Shown here one piece after another: positions 9,281 through 19,349 of a stretch of 64,000 nt of DNA. Every line of letters begins with the position of its first letter. Position 1 is the first letter of the stretch. The notes under the pieces were generated by a model. It was not told where the DNA came from and did no database searches. It saw nothing but the letters and a program-made list of their open reading frames with translations. Source of the DNA: Beijerinckiaceae bacterium. Lineage in GTDB: Bacteria; Pseudomonadota; Alphaproteobacteria; Rhizobiales; Beijerinckiaceae. A program made the position numbers and the translations under genes. The stretch is from contig WSYC01000006.1 of assembly GCA_009773635.1 (NCBI GenBank), positions 274,720-338,719 of the forward strand, in the 5' to 3' direction.

Positions 9281-9608
9281 GAATACCCCTCATACTCGGA
9301 TCGTTTCTACCCAGATAGTCGCGCCTTGAGCGTCTTGATTCCCGTTGCCGGGAATTGGTCGTCTGCCCTTAGGCTTATCCCGTTTTGCCACAAACGCCAG
9401 AGGCAAAAAACCCATCGGCGCAACAACAGTGCTGTGCGCTATGCGCATAGCTGCATCTTTCAGGCCATTCATATTGCGCTGCACAACGAAAATTCAGAGA
9501 GGTTTCGTGAGAGCTTTGCGAAAAACGCAGAGCTGAGGCGCGCGCGGGCGGAGTCACGTCGCGAAGATCTCCAGAGCGGCATTGGTGCCGGGCGGGCGTG
9601 ATGACGCT
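9281..9608. other. 328-bp intergenic region upstream of pdhA, no gene seen
   Basis: Short open frames here on both strands lack ribosome binding sites and resemble no family. The region is less GC-rich than its neighbours and contains a perfect 14-bp palindrome (9438-9451). The likely content is the promoter of the pdhA operon, reading leftward; I could not assign -35/-10 elements with confidence. Confidence 0.5.
9438..9451. promoter_or_regulatory. Perfect 14-bp palindrome upstream of pdhA, possible operator
   Basis: GCTATGCGCATAGC is a perfect inverted repeat about 158 bp upstream of the pdhA start, in a gap with no gene. The size and symmetry fit a dimeric repressor site. There is no direct evidence for a regulator. 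Confidence 0.25.
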
Positions 9609-9929
9609 TCAGTTTTGGCGATCGAACAGGATGATGAGATCGTTCTTGTGGGCGATGTTCAGCATCAGCCGCTGGCGCTCGTCGAGCAGGTCGCGGTCGA
9701 TTTCCCGGCCAGAAAGCTGGCCGACGCGGCGCTCCCAGGCCACGCGCTCGGCCTTGGTTTCGGCGATTCTGACCAAGGTCTGTTCGGTCTTGCGCTTTGC
9801 TTCCTGCTTGGCGACCAGCCCGCGCTCACCAGTATTGGCGGCATGTGCAAAATAGCCTGCAGCACCCCAGGCGATGGTGTGGAACGCCAGAAGAAAACCG
9901 ATGCGGCGGCGACGGGTGCGGATGATCAT
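9609..9929 (-). CDS. Septum formation initiator family protein (FtsB/DivIC-like)
   Basis: 106 residues: a short basic N-terminus (MIIRTRRRR), one membrane helix (IGFLLAFHTIAWGAAGYFA), then a coiled-coil periplasmic part with heptad-like QEAKRKTEQTLVRI...R and a C-terminal LLDERQRLMLN segment. This is the layout of FtsB/DivIC, which links FtsL and FtsQ in the divisome. The ATG at 9929 gives the expected short cytoplasmic tail. Its position between eno and pdhA is the usual one in alphaproteobacteria. Confidence 0.88.
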   Translation of the reverse strand: MIIRTRRRRIGFLLAFHTIAWGAAGYFAHAANTGERGLVAKQEAKRKTEQTLVRIAETKAERVAWERRVGQLSGREIDRDLLDERQRLMLNIAHKNDLIILFDRQN

Positions 9930-9990
9930 GGGTCGTTTCCTTTGCCGCTTCGCGGCGTTCCCTCGCCTAAGCCAAGGGTTCCTAAACAAC

Positions 9991-10012
9991 CGATCCCGAG
10001 GTATCGGGATCG
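9991..10012 (-). terminator. Hairpin after the eno/EamA unit, possible terminator
   Basis: CGATCCCGA and TCGGGATCG form a perfect 9-bp stem with a 4-nt loop between the EamA gene and the FtsB-like gene. On the minus strand it is followed by a short T/G-rich stretch rather than a clean T run, so termination is only a possibility. Confidence 0.35.
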
Positions 10013-10088
10013 CACGCGCAGTCGCGCTTCGGAAGAGAGGCTTGAGGAAAGTATCGCCAATCGGGGTTAAGGAGGCGTTGAGGCGCGA

Positions 10089-10978
10089 TCACCGCGCCCG
10101 ATTCAAGGTCGTGATCAGCAATCCGCCGACGATCAGGCCGATACCGGCCCATTGCATCGCGCCCGGCCATTCCCCCAAGAGCGGGATAGCACTCAGCGCG
10201 CCGATTACCGGGATCAGCGGCGGAAAACGGCCGGAAACCACCGCCCCGATTTTTGCGACCGCCCAACCCCAGAGCCAGAGCCCGACAATCGCGTTGAGGA
10301 CTCCGAGATTGATCGCGTGAAATGCGATTGTCTGCCAAGGAATATCTGCAAGATGGCGAAGATCGGTCGACAGATAGTAAGGCATGAACATGGCCGCCGA
10401 CAGTACGGAAAGAACCGCAGTGGCCTTGAGCGGATCAACCTTCCACAACTGCTGAAGCAGGGGAAACCCGCCCCAGATGAGCCCAACCGCCAAAAAGCAC
10501 AGATCGCCCAGAATGATATTGCGCGCCCCGGATGTCGAGGCTGCCAGTCCGATCAGCGCCAATCCGGCAACAACCACTACGATGCCGAGCACCACCATGC
10601 GTGGGGGTTTGATCCCAAACAGGAAAAACCCGCCAATGGCGCCGATTACTGTTACAGTGCCGGGGCCGATGGCAGCACCATGCGCAGCGGGCGACCATGC
10701 CAGTCCCTGCATCATCAGCAACGTCATCGGTAACCCGCTCATCGTCGTAAGCACCAATGCCCGACCCCAGCCGATTCCCGCGCAGTCCCGGATGCCGGCG
10801 CGCAGGAACAGCGGCAGCAGTATTGACCCTGAAACCGCGAAGCGCAGTGCAGTCATATCGTTCGGTGTCAGCCCGCCTAAAATTCCGTAGCGCGACAGCG
10901 AAAAATTGGTGCCGTAGATGGTGGCTGCCCCCAGCATCGCAAGGAAGGCGAGATGGCGCTCGGAAAGCGCCATCGCCA

Positions 10979-10979
<1 letters not shown>
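10089..10979 (-). CDS. DMT family transporter (EamA domain)
   Basis: 296 residues, with ten hydrophobic segments arranged as two EamA repeats (ATIYGTNFSLSRYGI... and GLIWGGFPLLQQ...). Such proteins export or import small metabolites across the inner membrane; the substrate cannot be predicted. Its ATG overlaps the eno stop codon (TAATG), so translation is probably coupled to enolase. A start two codons later at 10973 is also possible. Confidence 0.88.
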
Positions 10980-12334
<1,355 letters not shown>

Positions 12335-12421
12335 CTATTGGCTGCGCTCATACCGGCATCCACCCGAATAGGAAAGCCGCGGCGGGCATAAAAATGCCGA
12401 TTGCGGCGACGGAGAAGCACC

Positions 12422-12880
12422 ATGAGCAGCGCACCCTTTGAAACATCCCAGCTCGGCAAGGCCTCCGCCCTGCCCGCTTCGCCCGAAGACGCCGTTCTTG
12501 ACCGGGTGCCGAACCCGCATCCGGGCACGGAGTACGTCGCGCGCTTCACCTGCCCGGAGTTCACCTCGATCTGCCCGGTGACCGGCCAGCCCGATTTCGG
12601 CATCCTCGTCATCGATTATGTGCCGGGTGACTGGCTCGTGGAATCCAAATCGCTGAAGCTCTATCTCGGCAGTTTCCGAAATCACGGCGCGTTCCACGAG
12701 GATTGCACGGTGGGCGTCGGCAAGAAGCTTGTGGACCTGCTGGAGCCGCGCTGGTTCCGCATCGGCGGCTACTGGTATCCGCGTGGCGGCATCCCGATCG
12801 ATGTCTTCTACCAGCACGGGGAATTGCCCAAGAACGTCTTCCTGCCGGATCAGGGCGTGCCGCCCTATCGCGGGCGGTAG
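12422..12880 (+). CDS. queF: NADPH-dependent 7-cyano-7-deazaguanine reductase QueF
   Basis: Reduces preQ0 to preQ1 in queuosine synthesis. At 152 residues it is the short, single-domain QueF type. The active-site segment [13 protein letters not shown] holds Cys51 (thioimide-forming) and Asp58, and the QueF motif [20 protein letters not shown] follows. A GGAG ribosome binding site lies 7-11 bp before the ATG at 12422. Two later enzymes of the pathway, tgt and queA, are about 42 kb away in this window. Confidence 0.96.
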   Translation: MSSAPFETSQLGKASALPASPEDAVLDRVPNPHPGTEYVARFTCPEFTSICPVTGQPDFGILVIDYVPGDWLVESKSLKLYLGSFRNHGAFHEDCTVGVGKKLVDLLEPRWFRIGGYWYPRGGIPIDVFYQHGELPKNVFLPDQGVPPYRGR

Positions 12881-12881
12881 A

Positions 12882-12946
12882 GCATTTTCAAGCGAAGTGG
12901 CTTCCGGTTCGCGTGAAGAACCGAAGGTCCGCGCTAGCGAAAATGC
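12882..12946. repeat. 65-bp palindromic repeat, intergenic copy of the 44-bp element with a 21-nt insertion
   Basis: Outer arms GCATTTTC and GAAAATGC enclose a centre (CGAAGTGGCTTCCGGTTCGC) matching that of the element inside soxD (47919-47962). Compared with the soxD copy, 21 extra nucleotides sit just before the right arm (44 + 21 = 65). It begins two bases after the queF stop, between convergent genes, so it may also serve as a terminator in both directions. Confidence 0.75.
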
Positions 12947-12962
12947 GACGAAATTAAGAAAA

Positions 12963-13634
12963 CTATCTCGCGGCAACGCAACTCGGATAGGGCGCGGGCT
13001 CGCCCGGCTTGATATCGCACACCCGCGCCGCGCGCAGCAGATTGAGCCGGGCCTGCCATTTGACGTCCTCGAACGGGATCGGGCGCTCCTGCGCCTCGGC
13101 CCGCTCCGCCCACTGGACGGTGTAGATATCCTTCTTGCCGCGCACGAAGGCGATGACCACCGATTCGCTATGGCCGTTCTCATAGCCAGGTTTGGCAAGC
13201 TTGCCGCAACTGAAATAGACGAGAACCGCCGGGTGTCCGTTGAATTGCGCCTCGCTGATCGGCTTGGCAGCGAAGGTCGTCGGGCAGGCCTTTCGGAACC
13301 CGTCGTAGGTGCTCTCGATGCGCTGACGCAGGGGCGGCAGCGGCGCGGCCTCGCCGTTCAACCCGGTGACGGTGATCATTCCGCTCCATTTCTCGAGCGT
13401 CTCGTTCCGGGGGATCATCTCGGCGATGAAGGTCCTTCCGCCGCTGTTTTTTGAAAAGGCCACCTTGTAGCTTGTCGGTGCCATGAACAGCACGATCTGC
13501 CCGTAGACCGGCATTGTCACTGTCGTATACGCGGGCGGCATGCCGGCAGGCTGTGCCGAGCCGGCGCCGGTGATAGCCGCCAGAACGGGCATGACAAGCC
13601 CGAGGTGGCGGAAATGCGGTGTCAAATCTGGCAT
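12963..13634 (-). CDS. Secreted hypothetical protein
   Basis: Not recognised. About 223 residues with a signal peptide (hydrophobic stretch LGLVMPVLAAITGAGSA near residues 11-27), then a soluble domain with PVYGQIVLFMAPTSYKVAF and only three cysteines (in KACPTTF, YFSCGKL and VCDIKPG), plus one at the C-terminus. ATG codons at 13643 and 13634 are three codons apart; either could be used. Periplasmic or lipid-free secreted location is inferred from the leader only. Confidence 0.65.
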   Translation of the reverse strand: MPDLTPHFRHLGLVMPVLAAITGAGSAQPAGMPPAYTTVTMPVYGQIVLFMAPTSYKVAFSKNSGGRTFIAEMIPRNETLEKWSGMITVTGLNGEAAPLPPLRQRIESTYDGFRKACPTTFAAKPISEAQFNGHPAVLVYFSCGKLAKPGYENGHSESVVIAFVRGKKDIYTVQWAERAEAQERPIPFEDVKWQARLNLLRAARVCDIKPGEPAPYPSCVAAR

Positions 13635-13852
13635 GGTTGTCAATCCACCTTCTCTGCGGGCAGCACGCGCTCGACCACCTCAAATGGCCCTCGAACGCAG
13701 CGGTGATGCGAATCCCCGACCCGCTCTGCAATATGCCATTTTTCCCGTCATTCCGAAAAACCGCAAATCCCGTGCTTTTTCACCAATTTGATTCAGAATT
13801 TAACGAGTATTCGCTGTCATAGCTGCCGCACGAATTCAGTCAGGAGCGCAGG

Positions 13853-14419
13853 ATGAGCGACGGGCATACAACCTTCAACCGGCGGATGGTCCTTGCATCC
13901 GTGGTGCTGGGCCTGCCCGCGTTCGGGGCTTTCGGATACGCCGCGCAGACGGGGCGTATCAATATCCTGACGCCAGTGCTGCCCGAATCCGGCGACCTTG
14001 CACCCATTCGCGGCGTGACCCTCGATGGCCATCCTGTGCCGGGTCTCACGCGCGCGGCCTTCGACGGCGGCGTTACGCTGCTGAATGTCTGGGCTTCCTG
14101 GTGCCCGGATTGCCGCATCGAGCATCCGGTCCTTCTGGAGCTGTCCAAACGGACGGACATCCGCCTCTTCGGCCTCGCGGCGGATGATACGGAGGCCAAC
14201 GCGAGCGGTTTTCTCAGGGAGCACGGCAACCCCTACCGTCGACTCTCCCTGGATACAGGGCGCGTCTATCAGAGCGCACTCAGGCATCGCGGCATTCCGC
14301 AGACCTATGTTTTCCGGGCGAGCGGCGAGTATGTCAGCCAGATTACCGGCGCGCTGACGCCGGAGCTGGTCGCCGCCCGTCTGATGCCCGCGATCGAGAA
14401 GGCCAGCCTGCCGGCGTAG
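13853..14419 (+). CDS. DsbE/CcmG-like thiol:disulfide oxidoreductase
   Basis: 188 residues: an N-terminal membrane anchor (about 12-30), then a thioredoxin fold with VWASWCPDCRIEHP (Cys84/Cys87) and the cis-Pro region GIPQTYVFRASG. This is the layout of DsbE/CcmG, a periplasmic reductant for apocytochrome c haem ligation. No other ccm genes are nearby, so it could instead be a general TlpA-like reductase. The ATG at 13853 follows an AGGAGCGCAGG stretch. No DsbE-specific partner is visible. Confidence 0.85.
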   Translation: MSDGHTTFNRRMVLASVVLGLPAFGAFGYAAQTGRINILTPVLPESGDLAPIRGVTLDGHPVPGLTRAAFDGGVTLLNVWASWCPDCRIEHPVLLELSKRTDIRLFGLAADDTEANASGFLREHGNPYRRLSLDTGRVYQSALRHRGIPQTYVFRASGEYVSQITGALTPELVAARLMPAIEKASLPA

Positions 14420-14456
14420 ATTTTACCGGCGTGAATTTGAGCCGCTGCGGCCTCGG

Positions 14457-15008
14457 CTATTCCTTGGTGGGCAGCGAGTAGCTCATCCGGCGCGCGAGCC
14501 GTGCGATCATCTGCTCCTGCGCCTCGGTTGCCCCGCCGTGGAGGCCGGCAATTTCGCCCAGCATCGCGAAGAGATCGTCGCGCTCCTCGGCGCTGAGCCG
14601 GGTGTGGAGCAGCGGCGTCACATCCGCAACCAGCGAATCCGCGTCCTTGACCGCCTTGGCCGCAAAGGCCGCGAGTGCGGTGTGGTGCTCCGGCTTGCCG
14701 CCGAGCCCGAGGCGATCCATCGCGATCTTCGAAAGCGCGAGGTTCTGTTCGGCGGTGATCTCACCGCGCAGCATCGCGAGCTTGGAGAGCAGCACCATCA
14801 CGGCCTCGCGCGGGTCTTCCAGTGCCCGGAGCGGCGCGCGGGTAGCGCGTTCACGCGCTTCGGCGATGGCTTTTGCGTCCTTCTCGGCCTTGGCTTTCGC
14901 GGCGCGGCTGTCGAGCCAATGGTTGACGACCTCCATGCCGTTACCCCAGACGAACCACATGAAAAGACCGGACATCAAAGCGCCGACAAGGGCAAGAATG
15001 ACGGGCAT
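14457..15008 (-). CDS. Membrane-anchored TerB-like domain protein
   Basis: 183 residues: one N-terminal membrane helix (about 4-20), a charged alanine/lysine coiled segment (about 30-60), then an all-helical domain with the repeats ...MLRGEITAEQNLALSKIA... and ...EIAGLHGGATEAQEQMIARL that recalls the TerB-like fold. Family membership is a judgement by eye. It starts 12 bp after the kdsA stop and is probably its cotranscribed neighbour. Confidence 0.6.
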   Translation of the reverse strand: MPVILALVGALMSGLFMWFVWGNGMEVVNHWLDSRAAKAKAEKDAKAIAEARERATRAPLRALEDPREAVMVLLSKLAMLRGEITAEQNLALSKIAMDRLGLGGKPEHHTALAAFAAKAVKDADSLVADVTPLLHTRLSAEERDDLFAMLGEIAGLHGGATEAQEQMIARLARRMSYSLPTKE

Positions 15009-15020
15009 GGCAGGCAGATC

Positions 15021-15866
15021 CTAGTGCTGTTTGGCGAGGGTATCGAAAGCTTTCAGGCGCGCGAGCAGCGCTGGCATATCCTTCAGGTGCACCATGTTCG
15101 GCCCGTCGCAGGGCGCGTCGTCCGGGTTCTGGTGCGTCTCGATGAAGAGGCCGGCGATACCGACCGCCACCGCTGCGCGCGCCAGAACGGCAACGAATTC
15201 GCGCTGCCCGCCCGAGGAGCCGCCCTGCCCGCCCGGTTGCTGCACCGAGTGCGTGGCGTCGAAAATCACCGGGCAGCGGCATTGCTCGGCCATGGTCGGC
15301 AGCCCGCGGAAATCCGACACCAGCGTGTTGTAGCCGAAGGACGTCCCGCGATCGCAGGCCATCGCGCGATCATTGCCGGCATCGCGGATTTTCTGGATGA
15401 CGTTTTTCATGTCCCAGGGCGCGAGGAACTGGCCCTTTTTCACATTGATGGCCAGCCCGGTTTTCGCGGCGGCGATCAGGAGGTCGGTCTGCCGGCAGAG
15501 ATAGGCCGGAATTTGCAGCACATCGACCGCCTTGGCCACCTCGGCACATTGCCAGCTCTCATGGACATCGGTGATGACCGGCAGGCGGAATTCGCGCCTG
15601 AGATCGGCGAAAACCTCAAGTCCCTTCTCGATCCCGATCCCGCGCGAGGCGCTGGAGGAAGTGCGGTTGGCCTTGTCGAACGAGGATTTATACACCAGCC
15701 CGATGCCGAGCCCGGCGCAGATTTCCTTCAGCGCGCCGGCCATATCAAACGCGTGCTGGCGGCTCTCCATCTGGCACGGCCCGGCGATGAGCGCGAACGG
15801 CAGGTGATTGCCGAATTCGACCGGGATAACCTGATCGTTGCCGACGCGGACGGTGGGTTCAGTCAT
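15021..15866 (-). CDS. kdsA: 3-deoxy-8-phosphooctulonate synthase
   Basis: Condenses phosphoenolpyruvate with arabinose 5-phosphate to make KDO 8-phosphate for lipopolysaccharide. 281 residues, normal length. Motifs: [10 protein letters not shown], the [12 protein letters not shown] loop, TDVHE and [12 protein letters not shown]. The residue pattern with Cys in AGPCQ leaves metal dependence open. The third gene of a likely four-gene unit VOC protein - DUF1190-like - kdsA - TerB-like. Confidence 0.97.
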   Translation of the reverse strand: MTEPTVRVGNDQVIPVEFGNHLPFALIAGPCQMESRQHAFDMAGALKEICAGLGIGLVYKSSFDKANRTSSSASRGIGIEKGLEVFADLRREFRLPVITDVHESWQCAEVAKAVDVLQIPAYLCRQTDLLIAAAKTGLAINVKKGQFLAPWDMKNVIQKIRDAGNDRAMACDRGTSFGYNTLVSDFRGLPTMAEQCRCPVIFDATHSVQQPGGQGGSSGGQREFVAVLARAAVAVGIAGLFIETHQNPDDAPCDGPNMVHLKDMPALLARLKAFDTLAKQH

Positions 15867-15893
15867 AAGAAATCCTCAGGCGCATCTTGCGCA

Positions 15894-16250
15894 TTATTTT
15901 GACGGGATGCGCTGGCCGTAGCGCTCATAGACCGCGGTGCCGGCCTTGCCCTTCGCCACACAGACACCGCGTGGAACCGGCACAAAGCCGCCGACAACGC
16001 GGGCGTGCGGCTGGCAGACCGGAAACTGCATCTGGCAATCGGTCTGGTTCGGGAACGGGGCGTAATCGAGTGTCGCGGCGACATCGGCCGCGCGGAAGGC
16101 CGGGCCGCAGAGCGCGGCTTCCGCCCCGAGGCGCGCACGGCATTCCGCCTCTCCCGCGAAGACCTGCCCGCCCGGGCATTCGCCCTGAAACGCGAAATAG
16201 CCCATGGCGGCAGCGATCACGCCGATAATCGCGAGAATAACGGCCTTCAT
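15894..16250 (-). CDS. Small DUF1190-like membrane-anchored protein
   Basis: 118 residues: a hydrophobic leader (about 1-22) and a cysteine-rich domain. The segment QVFAGEAECRARLG...C..AF..AD...APF...DCQMQFPVCQP...GGFVPV aligns by eye with the DUF1190 protein at 18506-19318 (QVFANVEECKKA, C.REF.AA, APKF...ACETQYGANQCRP, VFVPAMVGF). It lacks the serine-rich tail of that protein. Its ATG overlaps the VOC gene stop (ATGA) and kdsA follows 27 bp on, so it is in an operon with kdsA rather than with an ATP-grasp partner. Function unknown. Confidence 0.7.
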   Translation of the reverse strand: MKAVILAIIGVIAAAMGYFAFQGECPGGQVFAGEAECRARLGAEAALCGPAFRAADVAATLDYAPFPNQTDCQMQFPVCQPHARVVGGFVPVPRGVCVAKGKAGTAVYERYGQRIPSK

Positions 16251-17146
16251 CGCGTCGCCTGCCCCGTTTCGATAAAGCGCATGGTGGTGCCGAAATCAGT
16301 GGTCGCCGGCAAGGTCAGCCCGCCGGCGTGGCGGAGCGGGGTGATGCCAGCCGCCGCAGCCCCGGCCTCCACCGGCCCGAGCGCAGGAACAGCAACTTCC
16401 AACCCGGCGAAAACCGGCGTTTCGGCCTTCGGGGCCGTGGTGCCGTAGCGGAAGGCGAACCCTTCCGCCGAGATGATCTCGATCACGCCATGGCCACCCG
16501 ATGGGCCTTGCCCGGCCTCGATCTCGATGCCGAAGGAGGTCGAACGCAGCGCGCGTTCGCCGACGAAGGCGGAAAGGAAAATGTGATGATCCGAGGGGTT
16601 GTCCGCCACCAGCGTCACGCGTGCAACGCCGGATGCGCCATTGGCGTGCTTCTGCGCCGTCTCCGACCAGAAATTCTGCGGAAAATGATGCTGGCACGTG
16701 AAGAAGGCGCAACCGGGCATCGCCGCGTCAGCCGCAAAGGCGAGCGTGAAGGCGACCTCGACCTCGCTGCCATCCGGCCGCCGGCCCTTACGCGCAAAAT
16801 CGAAGGCTTCGAAATCACCGATGCCGAGTTTAGCGAATTCGGCGGCGTCCGCTTGTCCATCAGTGCTTTTCAGCACGAGCATGGAAAGCCCACTGCGGCG
16901 CGCCAGCGCATCGCGCACGAAGGCGCCGAACGAGAAATGGCGCGGGCCATGCGGCGGGATCGCGCCCGCATCCCCCACCGTAACCAGTTCGAGGAACGTC
17001 TGGTCGGCGAACTGCACGATCCGGTTTTCGGTGCCCCAGGGGTGGCGGTTCTTCGCCCCGACCGTGAACCCGAGCGCAGCAAAGTGCGCGCCGGCGGCAT
17101 CAAGATCGGCAACACCGATGACAAAATGATCGAGCGGGCGGGGCAT
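16247..17146 (-). CDS. VOC family protein (glyoxalase-like domain)
   Basis: 299 residues from the ATG at 17146. The opening LDHFVIGVADLDAAGAHFAALGFTVG is a typical vicinal-oxygen-chelate beta-alpha-beta unit, and CQHHFPQNFW later resembles the metal-ligand region of the large Glyoxalase_3-type members. Reaction unknown; such proteins may be dioxygenases, lyases or resistance proteins. The stop overlaps the start of the DUF1190-like gene (ATGA). An upstream in-frame ATG at 17185 would add 13 residues before the domain. Confidence 0.85.
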   Translation of the reverse strand: MPRPLDHFVIGVADLDAAGAHFAALGFTVGAKNRHPWGTENRIVQFADQTFLELVTVGDAGAIPPHGPRHFSFGAFVRDALARRSGLSMLVLKSTDGQADAAEFAKLGIGDFEAFDFARKGRRPDGSEVEVAFTLAFAADAAMPGCAFFTCQHHFPQNFWSETAQKHANGASGVARVTLVADNPSDHHIFLSAFVGERALRSTSFGIEIEAGQGPSGGHGVIEIISAEGFAFRYGTTAPKAETPVFAGLEVAVPALGPVEAGAAAAGITPLRHAGGLTLPATTDFGTTMRFIETGQATR

Positions 17147-17208
17147 AGGTTCAAGCTCTTTTGGAAGGGAAACAGCCTCTAGCATTGCGAGGGCGAAAGG
17201 TCACCTCT

Positions 17209-17329
17209 TGTCATTCCCGACAGGGCAAAGCGAGGAGCGGGAATCCACAAGGATGGATCACCGGGTCAAGCCCGGTGATGACAAAGAGCAAAGATGGATT
17301 CCCGCTCGCCTTCAGCGTCGGGAATGACA
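17209..17329. repeat. 121-bp palindromic repeat, TGTCATTCCCG...CGGGAATGACA type
   Basis: Outer arms TGTCATTCCCGAC and GTCGGGAATGACA are perfect inverted repeats. Inside are a second pair (CGGGAATCCA / TGGATTCCCG) and a central CACCGGGTCAAGCCCGGTG palindrome. The same outer arms recur at 27836-27931, and a left-half relic is at 61151-61190. It fills the gap between two minus-strand genes. Confidence 0.85.
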
Positions 17330-17338
17330 GCGAAGTGG

Positions 17339-18502
17339 TCACGGCTCGATGAAATGCGGGATGAACCGCGCGAGATTGCCGGTAATCGGCGATTTGTCCT
17401 CGCGCACCAGCATGCCGGCCGGCTCGCTCGCGGCAACCCAGGCCCCGAGCACGACATGCCCGCTGCCGAAATCCGGGATCACGATCTTCTGCTGGCGGAT
17501 GAAGCCTTCCTGCCCATAAGGCCCCTCGGTATCGCCGATGGCCCTGCCGCGCTCGAACAGGCGGATATTCGCACCTTCACGGCTGAAAAGCGGTTTTTCG
17601 ACGTAGGAATTGCCGAGATCGGCGGCGGTTTCATCGGGGAAATACGCCGGCACGAGGTTGGGGTGTCCTGGCGCCATTTTCCACAGGTAAGGCAGCAGCC
17701 CCTTGTTGGAGAGCAGCGATTTCCAGATCGGCTCGATGAACTGCGCGCCGCAGCCGGGGATGGATTTGCCGAACTCCTCGCGCATCATCCATTCCCAGGG
17801 GTAGAGCTTGAACAACAACTCGATCGGCGCATTGTCGAGATCGACGAATTTTCCGGCCTTGGTCAGCCCGATCTCGTCGACGTAGAGAAAGGTGGTGGCG
17901 ACCCCGGCTTGCTGCGCGCATTCCTCGAGGTAGCCGACCGTGCCGCGGTCCTCATCACTGTCGCGCAGGCAGGCAAGATGGAGCTTGTATTTCCGGCCGT
18001 TGTGCAGGTTTGCGAAGGCGGCGACGAGCTTGTCATGCAGCGAGTTGAACTGGTCGGAACCTGCCGGCAACTGCCCGTTCGCCATCAGCTCCTCGAGCCA
18101 GAGCCACTGGAAAACGCCGGTTTCCAGCAGGGCGGTGGGCGTATCGGCGTTGTATTCGAGGAGTTTCGCCGGCCCCTGCCCGTCATAGGCGAAATCGAAG
18201 CGGCCATAGAGGTTGCGGTCGCCGCGCTGCCAGCTCTCCCAGATCTCGCCCCAGAATGCCCCGGGAATGGCGAGTTTGGTCAGGATTTCCTCGTCGCGGC
18301 AGGCATTGCCGACGAATTCGAGCGCCATTTCCTCCAACTCGGCGGTCGGAGCCTCAATGTTCTCTTCGATCTCGCGCAAGGTGAAGGCAAAAGCGCCGGT
18401 TTCATCCCAATAGGGTCGCCCCTCGGCGCTGTGGAAACCGAAGCCGACCTGTTCGGCCTTCGCACGCCAGTCCGGGCGCTCAGGTACGGAAATCCTGTGC
18501 AT
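17339..18502 (-). CDS. Glutathionylspermidine synthase-like ATP-grasp ligase (YgiC/YjfC family)
   Basis: 387 residues covering only the synthetase (ATP-grasp) domain; there is no N-terminal amidase, as is usual for YgiC/YjfC. Visible features: NLYGRFDFAYDGQG...LLEYNADTPT, the region KSLLSNKGLLPYLW, VEKPLFSREGANI with the ATP-binding lysine, and GSWV-type ending (VVLGAWVAASEPAGMLVRED). Probably forms an amide bond between a carboxylate and an amine; substrate unknown in this subgroup. It starts 3 bp after the DUF1190 gene, with DUF350 just before it, forming a conserved three-gene set. Confidence 0.9.
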   Translation of the reverse strand: MHRISVPERPDWRAKAEQVGFGFHSAEGRPYWDETGAFAFTLREIEENIEAPTAELEEMALEFVGNACRDEEILTKLAIPGAFWGEIWESWQRGDRNLYGRFDFAYDGQGPAKLLEYNADTPTALLETGVFQWLWLEELMANGQLPAGSDQFNSLHDKLVAAFANLHNGRKYKLHLACLRDSDEDRGTVGYLEECAQQAGVATTFLYVDEIGLTKAGKFVDLDNAPIELLFKLYPWEWMMREEFGKSIPGCGAQFIEPIWKSLLSNKGLLPYLWKMAPGHPNLVPAYFPDETAADLGNSYVEKPLFSREGANIRLFERGRAIGDTEGPYGQEGFIRQQKIVIPDFGSGHVVLGAWVAASEPAGMLVREDKSPITGNLARFIPHFIEP

Positions 18503-18505
18503 GAT

Positions 18506-19318
18506 TCACGAACTCGAAGATGCGGAACGGCCGGTCGAGCCGAAGCCGCCGCGCGATACGGAACTGGATGACGAGAATGTGCTCGACGAGGAACGGCTGC
18601 CAGAGGTCGCAATCGCCGATCGTGCGGGTGCGGCACCAAGCGACGTGCGGGGCGCAGGCGCACTCGCCGCGTCCGAAGGCACGCGAACCGGCGAACTCGC
18701 GGGCGCGCTGTCACTGCGGCTGACGGTGTGCCCGGAGGATGTCGACCACGAGCGCCAGCTGCTCGATGAGCCGGAGCTCGAAGAACTCGTCGACCCCGTG
18801 TTCTGGCGCGGCATCAAACAGCCCGGCATCTGCGCCGGGGTAACGCCCGGCGGGCATGGCGCCGCGCCAACCTGCCGTGGCGGCAGCAATGCTTGCGGCG
18901 TGCGCTGGTTCGAGAGGTAATTGGCGACCATGAACCCAACCATGGCGGGCACAAACACCGAGGCGCCGTTGAAACTCGCAGGCCGGCACTGGTTCGCGCC
19001 GTATTGGGTTTCACAAGCTTTGGCATCGGCGAATTTCGGGGCGGCGGCGACATGTGTGTCGCTCGCGGCCTTGAATTCGCGCTCGCAGGAGAGTTCGGCC
19101 TCGCTGGGTATCACATTGCCGCTGGCATCGCGGTTGAGCATCGGAAACGGGTTGCGGGCCTTCTTGCATTCCTCGACATTGGCAAAGACCTGCACATCCT
19201 TGCCGGTATCAGCAGCCGGATCGCCGCTCTCGATGCGGGTATTGCCGGACTGGCCAAGCCAGACCCCGGCGACGATCAATCCGGTGGCACCAAGGGCGAT
19301 GGCATGCGAGCGTTTCAT
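18506..19318 (-). CDS. DUF1190 (YgiB-like) protein with serine-rich tail
   Basis: 270 residues: a hydrophobic N-terminus (about 5-25), a DUF1190 domain with conserved cysteines (VEECKKA, LSCEREF, ACETQYGANQC) and the hydrophobic FVPAMVGFMVANYL segment, then from about residue 170 a low-complexity Ser/Arg/Pro tail with runs such as SSSSSGSSSS. The order DUF350 - DUF1190 - YgiC-like ligase is the well-known but uncharacterised arrangement of yjfL/ygiB/ygiC homologues. Probably periplasmic or surface-exposed; the tail could be a modification target. Confidence 0.85.
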   Translation of the reverse strand: MKRSHAIALGATGLIVAGVWLGQSGNTRIESGDPAADTGKDVQVFANVEECKKARNPFPMLNRDASGNVIPSEAELSCEREFKAASDTHVAAAPKFADAKACETQYGANQCRPASFNGASVFVPAMVGFMVANYLSNQRTPQALLPPRQVGAAPCPPGVTPAQMPGCLMPRQNTGSTSSSSSGSSSSWRSWSTSSGHTVSRSDSAPASSPVRVPSDAASAPAPRTSLGAAPARSAIATSGSRSSSSTFSSSSSVSRGGFGSTGRSASSSS

Positions 19319-19349
19319 GGGAGCCTCAAGGGCGTTTAAGGGGACGGCG

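Noticed and set aside
6674-9601. A 975-codon open frame on the plus strand opposite pdhB and pdhA.
   Set aside because: It is the antisense of two well-identified genes; the product is rich in His/Arg/Asp/Gly with no domain, as expected for antisense frames in GC-rich DNA.
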